Source: Sphingomonas jaspsi DSM 18422
GTDB lineage: Bacteria; Pseudomonadota; Alphaproteobacteria; Sphingomonadales; Sphingomonadaceae
NCBI RefSeq assembly: GCF_000585415.1
Contig: NZ_KK073876.1
Location: forward strand, 1,051,810 to 1,115,809
Reading direction: 5' to 3'
DNA: 64,000 bases
Shown piece after piece: positions 29,537 to 38,267 of this stretch. Position numbers and translations under genes: made by a program. Within the stretch, counting starts at the first letter, position 1, and every line of letters starts with the position of its first letter. The notes under the pieces were generated by a model. The model saw only the letters and a program-made list of their open reading frames with translations. It did not search any database and was not told the origin of the DNA.

Positions 29537-29547
29537 TTAACGGTCGG

Positions 29548-30762
29548 TCACTTGCTCTCGATGGCTTCGAACGGCGAGCTTGCCGCTTCCAGCTTGGCCT
29601 GCGCCACGCCTTCGGCGCGGGCGATATAACCCTTCGACCGCTCGACTTCCTTGCCCAGCGTGTCGACTGTCGCCTTCATGTTGGTGAGCGCGGCGAGCTT
29701 GAACGCGTCGATCTGGTCCATCGTGTCGTAGATGTTCTGGAACGCGCGCTGCAGCGTTTCGAGCGGGATGGTGCTCGACGCCGCCTGCTCGTGGATCGCG
29801 CCCGACTGCTGCTTCAGCATTTCGCCGGTGGTGTCGATCATGTTCGCGGTGGTGGTGTTGAGCGCGTTGACCTGTTCCAGAACCAGCTTCTGGTTCGACA
29901 TGGCGGACGCGACGGTCACTGCGGTGCGCAGCGCTGACACGGTGGTGGTCGACGCGCGGTCGACGCCCTTCACCAGTTCGACATTGTTCTTCTTGACCAG
30001 GTCGAGCGCGAGATAGCCCTGAACCGTCACCGCCATCTGCGTCAGCAGGTCGGTGGTCCGCTGGCGGGTGTAGAACAGCGCGCTTTCGCGGATCGCCTTG
30101 GCCTTGGCCGGCTCGGTCGCGTCGAGTTCGTTTGCCTTGTCCTCGAGCTGCTTGTCGAGCGTCTTGGAGATGTGGATCATCTGCTCGAGCTTGTGCATCG
30201 TCTTCCACAGCTGCGCGCGCTCGGTGTCGATCGCAGCATTGTCCATCAGCAGCTCGTCCTTGCCGTTGCCAAGGCGGGTGAGGATCGCGCTGATGTGGCT
30301 CTGGCTCGACCGATATTTATCGAAATAGCGGTTCACACGGTTGCCGAAGGGGATGATGCCCAGGAATTTGCGGGTCGTCATTCCGCCCGCGGCTTCCTTG
30401 GGGTCGAGCGATTCCACGGTGCGGCGCAGTTCGCTAAGGTCGGCGCCGATCCCGGTGTCGCTGTCGATCGCCTTGACCGGCCGGTCGAGGAAGCGGTTCG
30501 ACGCGCCCGCCGCTTCGGCGATTTCCTTGCGGCCCATCGCGGTCAGCTGGTCGACCTTCTTGCCGAATTCGGGGCTGTTGCTGTCGAGCGCGGCGAGCTC
30601 ATTGACGAACTGCTCGACCTTCTGGTCCAGCTCGCTCGTCTCTTCGGTCTTGAGCGGGACGAGGCCGGCGGCTTCGTGCACGGCGATTTCCTGGAGCGCT
30701 GCGGGCGGCTCCAGCGTGATCTTGGTGGCGGTCGCAGTCGTCGTCGACGGGTCGCTGGCCAT
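29548..30762 (-). CDS. TelA-family toxic-anion resistance protein
   Basis: 404 residues, almost entirely alpha-helical and soluble. The conserved core (RKFLGIIPFGNRVNRYFDKY, then VKKNNVELVKGVDRASTTTVSALRTAVTVASA and a C-terminal helical repeat) is that of TelA/KlaA. The family was named for tellurite resistance, but chromosomal copies are widespread and their normal role, perhaps in envelope stress, is uncertain. AGAGGAAG precedes the ATG at 30762. Forms an operon with the XpaC-like gene. Confidence 0.9.
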   Translation of the reverse strand: MASDPSTTTATATKITLEPPAALQEIAVHEAAGLVPLKTEETSELDQKVEQFVNELAALDSNSPEFGKKVDQLTAMGRKEIAEAAGASNRFLDRPVKAIDSDTGIGADLSELRRTVESLDPKEAAGGMTTRKFLGIIPFGNRVNRYFDKYRSSQSHISAILTRLGNGKDELLMDNAAIDTERAQLWKTMHKLEQMIHISKTLDKQLEDKANELDATEPAKAKAIRESALFYTRQRTTDLLTQMAVTVQGYLALDLVKKNNVELVKGVDRASTTTVSALRTAVTVASAMSNQKLVLEQVNALNTTTANMIDTTGEMLKQQSGAIHEQAASSTIPLETLQRAFQNIYDTMDQIDAFKLAALTNMKATVDTLGKEVERSKGYIARAEGVAQAKLEAASSPFEAIESK

Positions 30763-30981
30763 AAAACTTCCTCTCACTCCCACTTTGTTTGCGCGAAGCT
30801 GGACGCACCATCGCCCTCGCGCAAGAGTCCATCGCTGTATTATAGGTGTAACACGCGAGGCTTCAAGGGGCGGGCTCGCGGAATCGCGGTTAGCATTTCG
30901 TCAACCATGGTTCGGAACGACTTGCTTACCTTGAAGCGACTATTGCTCGTCCGGAACTCTTATCCACTGGCGGGGAAAGTC

Positions 30982-32322
30982 ATGCGCAATCTGTTTAAAG
31001 ACCTGTGGAATGACCGGCGCGGCAACGTGCTGATCATCATCGGGGCGGCGCTGCCGGTCCTGATCGGCGCCGCGGGCCTCGCGACCGACACGATCCAGTG
31101 GACGCTGTGGAAGCGCCAGCTGCAGCGGGCAGCGGATTCGGCCGCCATGGCCGGCGCTTACGACCGGGCGAAGGCGAACGGTGCCACCACGGGCATTGCG
31201 ACCTCCGTGTCGCACGACCTGACCCTGAACCTCCACACTGCGATGGCGCTTCAGACCGGTTACCCGCAAGTGACGTTCCCGGCCAATTCGGGCAGCATGA
31301 AGAACCAGGTCAAAGTGACCCTGGCGGTCCAGCAGCGGCTGCCCTTCAGCTCGATGTTCGTGCCCAATCCGCCGGTGATCATCGCCAACGCGACGGCGGC
31401 CAACATCGAACTTGGCGGCGACGCCTGCGTCGAGGCGCTGGAAAACAGCGCCACCAAATCGGGCATCCAGATTAGCGGCAACGCCGGCATCTACATGCCC
31501 GACTGCACCTTCCATTCCAACTCGAAGGCGTCGAACGCGGCCTATGCGAAGGGCAGTTCGGCCGTGACGGTCGACGCCGTGTCGGCGGTCGGCGGCATCG
31601 CCCAGTCGAACAATTGGACCGTCAATGCCTATCGCCCCTATTCGCCGGCGATGGCCGACCCGTTCGCCAACATCAATCCGGTCGCCAGCAACATGAAGTG
31701 CGCGCAGGTTTCGACGACCAAGAACGGCAAGACGACGACCACCTATCCCGCGCTCGACGAGACCACCGATCTCAACAACTCGAAGGACGCCGGCGGGAAC
31801 AAGGCCAATTGCTTCTCGTCGCTGTCGGTCGGCGCCAACAAGACCCTGACCCTGCCTGCGGGCACATATTACATCAATGGCGGCGACGCCTTCATCCAGG
31901 GCAATTTGACCTGCAACGATTGCACCATCGTGCTGACCAATACCAGCACCGCGACCAACGCAACGATCGGCCAGTTCAAGGTCAATGCCTCGTCGAACAT
32001 CAACATCACCGCGCCGACCAGCGGCACCTATCAGGGAATCGCGATCTTCCAGGATCGGCGCGCGGTCGACAGCACCCAGACGAACAAGATCAACGGCAAT
32101 TCGGCCTCGGTCATCACTGGCGCGCTCTATTTCCCGAGCCAGGAGCTGCAGTATAACGGCACCGGCAACACCACGGCGACCTGCACCCAGATCGTCGCTC
32201 GCCGCGTCGATTTCTCGGGCAACAGCACGGTCAGCAATCGCTTCAAGCGGATGACCGACTGCACCGCCTATGGCCTCAAATCGAGCGGTGGGACCATCAC
32301 CATCGTGCGCCTGGTGGCCTGA
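30982..32322 (+). CDS. TadG-like pseudopilin protein with large secreted C-terminal domain
   Basis: 446 residues. The N-terminal Tad domain is clear: DRRGNVLIIIGAALPVLIGAAGLATDTIQW, one membrane helix with a short positively charged head. The rest is a secreted, Asn/Thr/Ser-rich, probably beta-helical domain (LPAGTYYINGGDAFIQGNL and similar strands) with several cysteines. ATG 30982 is chosen because the Tad domain starts there; ATG 30907 is an alternative. First of three linked genes; TadE follows with a TGATG junction. Confidence 0.82.
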   Translation: MRNLFKDLWNDRRGNVLIIIGAALPVLIGAAGLATDTIQWTLWKRQLQRAADSAAMAGAYDRAKANGATTGIATSVSHDLTLNLHTAMALQTGYPQVTFPANSGSMKNQVKVTLAVQQRLPFSSMFVPNPPVIIANATAANIELGGDACVEALENSATKSGIQISGNAGIYMPDCTFHSNSKASNAAYAKGSSAVTVDAVSAVGGIAQSNNWTVNAYRPYSPAMADPFANINPVASNMKCAQVSTTKNGKTTTTYPALDETTDLNNSKDAGGNKANCFSSLSVGANKTLTLPAGTYYINGGDAFIQGNLTCNDCTIVLTNTSTATNATIGQFKVNASSNINITAPTSGTYQGIAIFQDRRAVDSTQTNKINGNSASVITGALYFPSQELQYNGTGNTTATCTQIVARRVDFSGNSTVSNRFKRMTDCTAYGLKSSGGTITIVRLVA

Positions 32323-32846
32323 TGCTGCGGCGCCTCGCCTCCCTCCGCGACGACAAGAGCGGCGTCGCCATTATCGAACTGGCGCTGGCCGCCCCGGTGC
32401 TGGCGCTGATGTCGATCGGCATCGTCGACATGAGCAACGCGATGGGCAAGAAGCTCGCGCTTGAACAGGGCGCCCACCGCGCGATCGAAAAGATCATGCA
32501 GACCACCGAGGACAGCACGGTGCAGGGCACGCTGGCGACCGAGGCGGTCTGCCAGGTCAACGGGGTGAACGCCAACGGGACGTGCAAGACCAGCCCGATC
32601 ACGGCATCGAACGTGACCGTCAAATGGCGCATCGAATGCGTCAACGGCAGCACGGTCCTGTCGCAGGAAAGCACCGACTATGCGACGATCGACGCGGCGA
32701 CCTGCGCCACCGGATATACCGAGGCACACTACATCCGGGTGACGGTCACCGACACATATACGCCGATGTTCCCGATCCACTTTGCAGGCCTCAACGCCGA
32801 CGGCACATACCATGTGTCGGCGACGGCCGGGATGCGGACCGAATGA
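32322..32846 (+). CDS. TadE-like pseudopilin
   Basis: 174 residues. N-terminal RDDKSGVAIIELALAAPVLALMSIGIVDMSNAM is the TadE hydrophobic segment with the conserved Glu of type IV pilin-like proteins. The outer part carries three cysteines. Its start shares a base with the tadG-like stop and its stop overlaps the next ATG (ATGA). Confidence 0.85.
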   Translation: MLRRLASLRDDKSGVAIIELALAAPVLALMSIGIVDMSNAMGKKLALEQGAHRAIEKIMQTTEDSTVQGTLATEAVCQVNGVNANGTCKTSPITASNVTVKWRIECVNGSTVLSQESTDYATIDAATCATGYTEAHYIRVTVTDTYTPMFPIHFAGLNADGTYHVSATAGMRTE

Positions 32847-33268
32847 CGCTGTTCCGCCGCCTCGCCCGCAACCAGGATGGCGCGACGATCGTCGAAATGG
32901 CGTTCGCCCTGCCGATCATGATCATGATGATCTGGATGATCCTGCAATTTGCGCTGGTCTATCGCGCGGTTGCGGGCATCCAGCAGGCGCTGGGCGAAGG
33001 TGCGCGCTATGCGACGCTGTGCCTTACACCGACGTCGACGGGATGTGTGGCACCCACCGCGACGGCCATCCGCACCAAGATCAACGATCACGTCTTTGGT
33101 ATCGGGCCGGGCACCTTTACCGTGCCGGTGCCGACGCTGGTGACCGCTGGCACAAGTCGATATTACGACCTTACGGTCAACTATTCGCAGTCCACCGACA
33201 TGCTGATCTTCCCCGGACCGACGGTGACGGTCAGTCGCTCCAAGCGCGTCTGGGTGGCGGGGACCTAA
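32843..33268 (+). CDS. TadE-like pseudopilin
   Basis: 141 residues. RNQDGATIVEMAFALPIMIMMIWMILQFALVYRAV is the TadE-type N-terminus. A second paralogue in tandem with the preceding gene. None of the Tad motor, secretin or prepilin peptidase genes is nearby, so these proteins must use machinery encoded elsewhere or act alone. The 3' end overlaps the convergent enoyl-CoA isomerase by four bases. Confidence 0.82.
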   Translation: MTLFRRLARNQDGATIVEMAFALPIMIMMIWMILQFALVYRAVAGIQQALGEGARYATLCLTPTSTGCVAPTATAIRTKINDHVFGIGPGTFTVPVPTLVTAGTSRYYDLTVNYSQSTDMLIFPGPTVTVSRSKRVWVAGT

Positions 33269-34038
33269 GCCGCCGGTGCCTTGGCCCGCGCCGCGAAGAA
33301 GGCTGCAATCGCCTGTTTCACCTCGTCCGAAGCAAGGCGTTCGGCGAAGTGGCCGTTCTCGAGCTCCATGCGTTCCAAAATCTCCTCCGTCGCCTCGCGC
33401 CGGAGGAGTTTTTGCGTCTGGCGCATCGCTTCGGGCGGCTTGGCGAGCAGCGCACCGACGACCTTGGCGAAGGCTGCGTCGAGCGTGCCCTTCGGCGTTA
33501 CATGGCTGGCCAGGCCCATCGCCAGCGCCTCGTCCGCACCGAACGGCTGGCCGAGCAGGATCGCCTTGGCCGCCGCGCGGCGACCGGCCAGGCGCGGCAG
33601 GATCAGCGAGCTCGCCGCTTCGGGCACCAGCCCCAGATCGACGAAAGGCATGACGAAGCGGCAACCTTCCTCGGCGACCACCAGGTCGCAGTGAAACAGC
33701 ATCGTGGTGCCGATGCCGACCGCATTGCCGTGCACCGCCGCGACCACCGGCACCTGGTTTTTGGCCATCGCGCGCAGGAAGCGCCAGACCGGGATGTCGG
33801 CGCCGCTGTTGGGGTCCGGCATATCGGCCAGGAAATCCATCAGGTCGTTACCGGCGGTAAAATCCTCGCCTTGCCCGCGGATGGTGATGACCCGCACGTC
33901 CGCATCGCTCGCAGCGCTTTCGACCGCATCGGCCATGGCGGCATACATGGCGACGGTGATGGCATTGCGCTGCTTGGGACGCGCTAGCGTGATCGCCAGT
34001 ACGCCATTTGCCTTTTCGACTTGCACATGCTCGGTCAT
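33265..34038 (-). CDS. Enoyl-CoA hydratase/isomerase family, probably delta3-delta2-enoyl-CoA isomerase
   Basis: 257 residues, crotonase fold. The oxyanion-hole segments FTAGNDLMDF and HGNAVGIGTT are present. The two glutamates needed by true hydratases are missing: the first position reads GIGTTML, the second MPFVDLG. Instead VPEAASSLILPRL carries the glutamate typical of ECI/PECI-type isomerases. It should shift double bonds during unsaturated fatty-acid oxidation. ATG 34038 is chosen; a longer frame to 34077 has no added homology. Confidence 0.8.
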   Translation of the reverse strand: MTEHVQVEKANGVLAITLARPKQRNAITVAMYAAMADAVESAASDADVRVITIRGQGEDFTAGNDLMDFLADMPDPNSGADIPVWRFLRAMAKNQVPVVAAVHGNAVGIGTTMLFHCDLVVAEEGCRFVMPFVDLGLVPEAASSLILPRLAGRRAAAKAILLGQPFGADEALAMGLASHVTPKGTLDAAFAKVVGALLAKPPEAMRQTQKLLRREATEEILERMELENGHFAERLASDEVKQAIAAFFAARAKAPAA

Positions 34039-34066
34039 TTTCGTCGCCCTTTTGCCGTCAAAGCGG

Positions 34067-34095
34067 GTGACCTTCATGCCCCGAAGGGCTAGGAC
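34067..34095 (+). promoter_or_regulatory. Possible promoter of the transaldolase gene
   Basis: GTGACCT-N14-GCTAGGAC fits TTGACGS-N10-14-GCTANAWC. It lies 39 bases upstream of the ATG, inside the 5' flank of the divergent isomerase gene. Confidence 0.45.
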
Positions 34096-34134
34096 GAATC
34101 AAATTTCCCGCAATCCGTAAGGACAGGCCGACCC

Positions 34135-34785
34135 ATGAAATTCTTCGCCGACACCGCCGAGATCGAGGACATCCGCAAGCTGGCCGATACCGGCCTGCTC
34201 GACGGGGTCACCACCAATCCCTCGCTGATCAAGAAGTCGGGCCGCGATTTTATCGAAGTGGTCAAGGAAATCGTGAAGGTGGTGCCGGGTCCGGTGTCGG
34301 CCGAAGTGGTCGCGCTCGACCATGACGGCATGATGAAGGAAGCCGAAGTGCTGCGGAAGATCGCGGACAACATCACCATCAAGGTGCCGCTGACCCCCGA
34401 CGGCCTCAAGACCTGCAAGGCGCTGAGCAGCGACGGCACGATGGTCAATGTGACGCTGTGCTTTTCGGCCAACCAGGCGCTGCTCGCGGCCAAGGCGGGC
34501 GCGACCTTCATTTCGCCCTTCGTCGGCCGCCTCGACGACATCAGCCAGTCGGGGATCGACCTCATCGCCGACATTCGCATGATCTACGACAACTACGACT
34601 TCGGCACCGAAATCCTGGTCGCCAGCGTCCGCAACCCGGTCCACATCCTCGAAAGCGCCAAGATCGGCGCCGATGTCATGACCGCGCCGCCGTCGGTGAT
34701 CTGGCAGCTGTTCAAGCATCCGCTGACCGACAATGGGATCGCCGCCTTCCTCAAGGACTGGGAAGCGACCGGCCAGCAGATTTAA
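34135..34785 (+). CDS. tal: Transaldolase (short TalC/Fsa type)
   Basis: 216 residues, the short class. Schiff-base lysine is Lys83 in TIKVPLT; the N-terminus [13 protein letters not shown] and GVTTNPSLI are typical. It swaps three-carbon units between sugar phosphates in the pentose phosphate pathway; some members are fructose-6-phosphate aldolases instead, and sequence alone does not settle this. Confidence 0.93.
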   Translation: MKFFADTAEIEDIRKLADTGLLDGVTTNPSLIKKSGRDFIEVVKEIVKVVPGPVSAEVVALDHDGMMKEAEVLRKIADNITIKVPLTPDGLKTCKALSSDGTMVNVTLCFSANQALLAAKAGATFISPFVGRLDDISQSGIDLIADIRMIYDNYDFGTEILVASVRNPVHILESAKIGADVMTAPPSVIWQLFKHPLTDNGIAAFLKDWEATGQQI

Positions 34786-34833
34786 GGCAACTCGCGCACC
34801 GTAAATTAACCCTGTCGCGGTACGAATCGCGGC

Positions 34834-35397
34834 ATGGCGCAGGTGATTCCATTTGAAGAACGGGCGGTCGCGACGCTTCGCGACCGGCTCGGCGCTGCGG
34901 AAAGCGCGAAGCAGGACCTCATCGCCTATGCGCGCGGGCATAGCGGCGCGACCGCGGCCATTCACGGCGCCGTGCTGGCACTGATGGACGCCGGCAGCCT
35001 GGAAGCGATGTTCGAAACCGTGACCGTGCGCTGGCCCATGATGCTCGGCATCGACGAAGTCACGCTGGCGCTGGTCGCCGATGGCAAGGGCTTCCGCGTG
35101 GGCAGGAACGGCACCTGGACCGTCGAACCGCGCATCGTCGATCGCGCGATCGAACGGGTCGAGCCGGCCACCATGCGCAGCGTCGGCTGCGGCCATCCGC
35201 TATTCGGCAGCGCGGCCAAGGGAATTCGCTCCGAAGTGCTGGTGATCCTCGACGCCGATGCGCCGCTGCCTTACGGCCTGCTGCTGCTCGGCCAGTCGAA
35301 GGAAGCGGTGATCGACGGCAAGCATGGCACCGAACTGATGGGATTCCTCGGCGCGGCGCTTGGCGCTATGCTGCGCCGGTGGCTAGTGAACCCCTAA
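34834..35397 (+). CDS. DUF484 family protein
   Basis: 187 residues, GAF-like DUF484. The family is often placed directly upstream of xerC, as here, and its function is unknown. The N-terminal helix carries RDRLGAAESAKQDLIAYARG. The last 19 bases overlap xerC in another frame. Confidence 0.8.
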   Translation: MAQVIPFEERAVATLRDRLGAAESAKQDLIAYARGHSGATAAIHGAVLALMDAGSLEAMFETVTVRWPMMLGIDEVTLALVADGKGFRVGRNGTWTVEPRIVDRAIERVEPATMRSVGCGHPLFGSAAKGIRSEVLVILDADAPLPYGLLLLGQSKEAVIDGKHGTELMGFLGAALGAMLRRWLVNP

Positions 35398-36311
35398 GCG
35401 AAAACGGACATCCCGCCCGCGACCTGGCCGCGCGCTGGGGCGGCTACCTCGCCCATGATCGCCGCCGCTCGCCGCATACCGTGCGCGCCTATGTCGCCAC
35501 CGCTCATCGCTTCATCGATTTCCTCGGCCGCTACCGCGGTGAGGAGATCGGCCGCTTCGGCCTGCTCAGCATGCATGCCGCAGACCTTCGCGCTTTCCTT
35601 GCCGACCGGCGTGGTGAGGGGCTGGGCGCTTCGTCCGCGGCGCGCGAAATGTCGGCGGTGCGCGCCTTCCTGACCTATGCGGCGGAACAGGCCGACAGCC
35701 CGGCCCAGCTTCCCCGCACCCGCGCCCCCAAGCGCCCGCGCACCCTGCCGCGCCCCGCCAGCCCGGACGATGCGATGGCGCTGGCGAAAGAGGCCGGAGA
35801 CGGCGCGGCCAACGACTGGCTCGGCGCGCGCGACATGGCGATCCTGCTTCTGCTCTATGGCGCGGGCCTCCGCGTCGCGGAAGCGATGAGCCTCACCGCC
35901 AAATGCTTGCCGTTGGGCCAGGCAATCCGTGTCACCGGCAAGCGCGCCAAAACCCGCATCGTGCCGATCGTCCCCGCCGTGAAGCAGGCGATCGAAGACT
36001 ATGTAGCACTGTGTCCCTATCCGATTTCCGGCGACAGCCCGCTGTTCGTCGGTGCCAAGGGCGGCCCGCTCAATCCCGACCTCGTCCGCCGTGCGGTTAG
36101 TGGTGCGCGCCATCGGCTCGGCCTGCCCGACAGCCTGACGCCGCACGCGCTGCGCCACAGCTTCGCCACGCACCTTTTGGCGCGCGGGGCGGACCTCAGG
36201 TCGCTGCAGGAATTGCTCGGCCACGCCAGCTTGTCGTCGACCCAGATCTACACCGACGTCGATGCCGCGCGTCTGCTCGACGTCTACCGTCACGCCCACC
36301 CGCGCGCCTGA
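35379..36311 (+). CDS. xerC: Tyrosine recombinase XerC
   Basis: 310 residues from a GTG start inside the DUF484 gene. SAM-like N-terminal core-binding domain (about 15-100), then the catalytic domain with Arg in GAGLRVAEA, Lys in TGKRAKTR, His-x-x-Arg in HALRHSFATH, His in LGHASLSST and the nucleophile Tyr in QIYTDVD. With XerD it resolves chromosome dimers at dif. It is housekeeping, not a mobile-element integrase, as the DUF484 neighbour shows. Confidence 0.95.
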   Translation: MASEPLSENGHPARDLAARWGGYLAHDRRRSPHTVRAYVATAHRFIDFLGRYRGEEIGRFGLLSMHAADLRAFLADRRGEGLGASSAAREMSAVRAFLTYAAEQADSPAQLPRTRAPKRPRTLPRPASPDDAMALAKEAGDGAANDWLGARDMAILLLLYGAGLRVAEAMSLTAKCLPLGQAIRVTGKRAKTRIVPIVPAVKQAIEDYVALCPYPISGDSPLFVGAKGGPLNPDLVRRAVSGARHRLGLPDSLTPHALRHSFATHLLARGADLRSLQELLGHASLSSTQIYTDVDAARLLDVYRHAHPRA

Positions 36312-36923
36312 TCAATAGGAGCTGCTGTCGAGGTCCTTGTGGGTCCACACCCGGTAAATATAGCCGGCGACCAGGATGACCATGATGGCGGTCGAGGCGG
36401 GGCCGAGGATCTTGTCGACCTCCCCATAACGTTCGCCCAATTCATAACCCGCGCCGGCCAGCAAGGCGGTCCACCCGGCCGTTCCCAGCGTCGATGCCCA
36501 CAGGAAGCGGCGGAAGCTCATCTTCAGCAGGCCGGCCGGGACCGACACGAGGCTGCGCACCGTCGGCAGCAGGCGGCCAAGGAACACGAAAAAAGTGCCG
36601 TGCCGGTCGAACCATTTCTGCGAGCGCTGCACCTCGGCCCAGGTCATCGTGATCCAGCGGCCATAGCGGTGGATGAAGGGTTCCAGCCGCTGGATACCGA
36701 GCGCGCGGGCGGCAAGATACCAGAAGATGTTGCCGAGCATTGCGCCGGCGGTGCCGCTGGCGACGACCCACGCATAACTGAGCTTGCCCTGTCCGGCAGC
36801 AACGCCGGCAATCGACATGATGACCTCGCTCGGGATCGGCGGGAACACCGTTTCCAGGAACATGAGGAAGCCGACACCGAGGTAGCCCGACTGTTCGATC
36901 AGCCTGATAATCCAGTCGGTCAC
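36312..36923 (-). CDS. DedA family membrane protein
   Basis: 203 residues, several membrane helices. The family motifs LETVFPPIPSEVIMSIAG and FLGRLLPTVRSLVSVPAGLLKM are present. DedA proteins act in membrane homeostasis, some as lipid scramblases such as for undecaprenyl phosphate. The GTG start overlaps the gshB stop (GTGA). Confidence 0.93.
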   Translation of the reverse strand: MTDWIIRLIEQSGYLGVGFLMFLETVFPPIPSEVIMSIAGVAAGQGKLSYAWVVASGTAGAMLGNIFWYLAARALGIQRLEPFIHRYGRWITMTWAEVQRSQKWFDRHGTFFVFLGRLLPTVRSLVSVPAGLLKMSFRRFLWASTLGTAGWTALLAGAGYELGERYGEVDKILGPASTAIMVILVAGYIYRVWTHKDLDSSSY

Positions 36924-37885
36924 GCATTCGCCTTTCGTGCCGCGACCTTCGCTTCGATCGCGTCCCAGATCAGGGCGGGCGTGTCGCTGCCGTTGAACTG
37001 GTCGATGGCGACGATGCCGGTGGGCGAGGTGACGTTGATTTCGGTCAGCCACTTGCCGCCGATGACGTCGATACCGACGAACAGCAGGCCGCGCTTCTTC
37101 AGCTCCGGCCCGAGCGCGTCGCAAATGGCGCGCTCGTCATCGGTGAGGTCGGCCTGGTGCGCCGTGCCGCCCGCGGCGAGGTTGGAGCGGAACTCCCCCT
37201 TGCCCGGCATGCGGTTGATCGCGCCCGCGACCTCGCCGTCGACCAGCACGATGCGCTTGTCGCCGTTCGCCACTTCCGGGAGGAAGGCCTGGGCGATGAA
37301 CGGTTCTTTCCAGATCGATCCGAACAGTTCGACCAGCGCGCTCATATTCTGCCCGTCGGGGCCGACGCGGAACACGCCTTCGCCCGCCTTGCCGTGCAGC
37401 GGCTTGACGACGATGTCGCGATGCTTGGCGTGGAAGGCACGGATGTCGGCCAGGCTGCGCCCGATCATCGTCGGCGGCATGAAGCGCGCGAAGTCGAGCA
37501 CGAACAGTTTTTCCGGCGCGTCCCGGACGCTGCGCGGATCGTTGACCACCAGCGTCTCCGCTGCGACCCGTTCGAGCAGGTAGGTGGCGGTGATGTAGCC
37601 GATGTCGAATGGCGGATCCTGCCGCATTAGCACGGCATCGACCTCACGACCTAGGTCGAGCTTCATCGCCTCGCCCGCATCGAAATGATTGCCCTCGACG
37701 CGGCGCACCGTGACGGGCTTGGCCAGCGCATAAACCCGGCCGTTCTCATAGCTGAGGTCGCGCGCGAGATAATGATAGAGCTTATGCCCGCGCTCCTCAG
37801 CCTTCAGCATCAGGGCGAAGGTCGAATCGCCCTTGATGGCGATGGTTTCCAGCGGGTCCATCTGGACGGCGACGGTCAGGCTCAT
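36920..37885 (-). CDS. gshB: Glutathione synthetase
   Basis: 321 residues, full length. ATP-grasp core with IVVKPLHGKAGEGVF and LFVGIDVIGGKWLTEINVTSPTG. Joins gamma-glutamylcysteine and glycine. Together with gor it shows a glutathione-based redox system. gshA is not in the window. Linked to dedA and preceded by yraN and rsmI on the same strand. Confidence 0.97.
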   Translation of the reverse strand: MSLTVAVQMDPLETIAIKGDSTFALMLKAEERGHKLYHYLARDLSYENGRVYALAKPVTVRRVEGNHFDAGEAMKLDLGREVDAVLMRQDPPFDIGYITATYLLERVAAETLVVNDPRSVRDAPEKLFVLDFARFMPPTMIGRSLADIRAFHAKHRDIVVKPLHGKAGEGVFRVGPDGQNMSALVELFGSIWKEPFIAQAFLPEVANGDKRIVLVDGEVAGAINRMPGKGEFRSNLAAGGTAHQADLTDDERAICDALGPELKKRGLLFVGIDVIGGKWLTEINVTSPTGIVAIDQFNGSDTPALIWDAIEAKVAARKANA

Positions 37886-37916
37886 GCGCCGCGCCTAGGC
37901 CAAGACGCGGCGCTTG

Positions 37917-38267
37917 TCACCCGTGCCAGACGTTGGCGAGGTGGCGGGGCAGGCGGCGCGGCACGATGAAGATCGCATCGATGCGGATGTCATCGCCGGC
38001 GCCGGCGTAACGCGGTGCGAGCCGCTCGGCCGCCACTGCCACCCGTCGCAGGCGATGCTGGTCGAGGCTCCACGCCGCCGCATCCTCGCTGGCCCGCTGC
38101 TTTACCTCGACAAAGGCGACGGTCCGGCCCCGCCGCGCCACCAGATCGACCTCGCCGCCCGGCACGCGTGCGCGCCGATCGAGGATGCGCCAGCCGTGCA
38201 GGCGCAGCCACCCGGCGGCGAGACTTTCCGCCTTGCGACCGCGCGCTTCGGCCTGCTGCCGGGTCAG
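37917..38267 (-). CDS. yraN: YraN/UPF0102 family nuclease-like protein, apparent CTG start
   Basis: 116 residues if started at a CTG overlapping the rsmI stop (CTGA, 38264-38267). PD-(D/E)XK-like core: GGEVDLVARRGRTVAFVEVKQR, plus upstream AEARGRKAESLAAGWLRLHGWRILDR, which belongs to the family's conserved N-terminus. No ATG, GTG or TTG lies in frame at a suitable place: the GTG at 38165 would cut off a third of the domain. Usual family length is about 115-120, supporting the CTG. YraN next to rsmI is a common order. Function is unproven. Confidence 0.75.
   Translation of the reverse strand: MTRQQAEARGRKAESLAAGWLRLHGWRILDRRARVPGGEVDLVARRGRTVAFVEVKQRASEDAAAWSLDQHRLRRVAVAAERLAPRYAGAGDDIRIDAIFIVPRRLPRHLANVWHG

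Noticed and set aside
35379..36311. Phage or integron integrase
   Set aside because: The tyrosine recombinase follows DUF484 and lacks mobile-element neighbours or att repeats; it is XerC.
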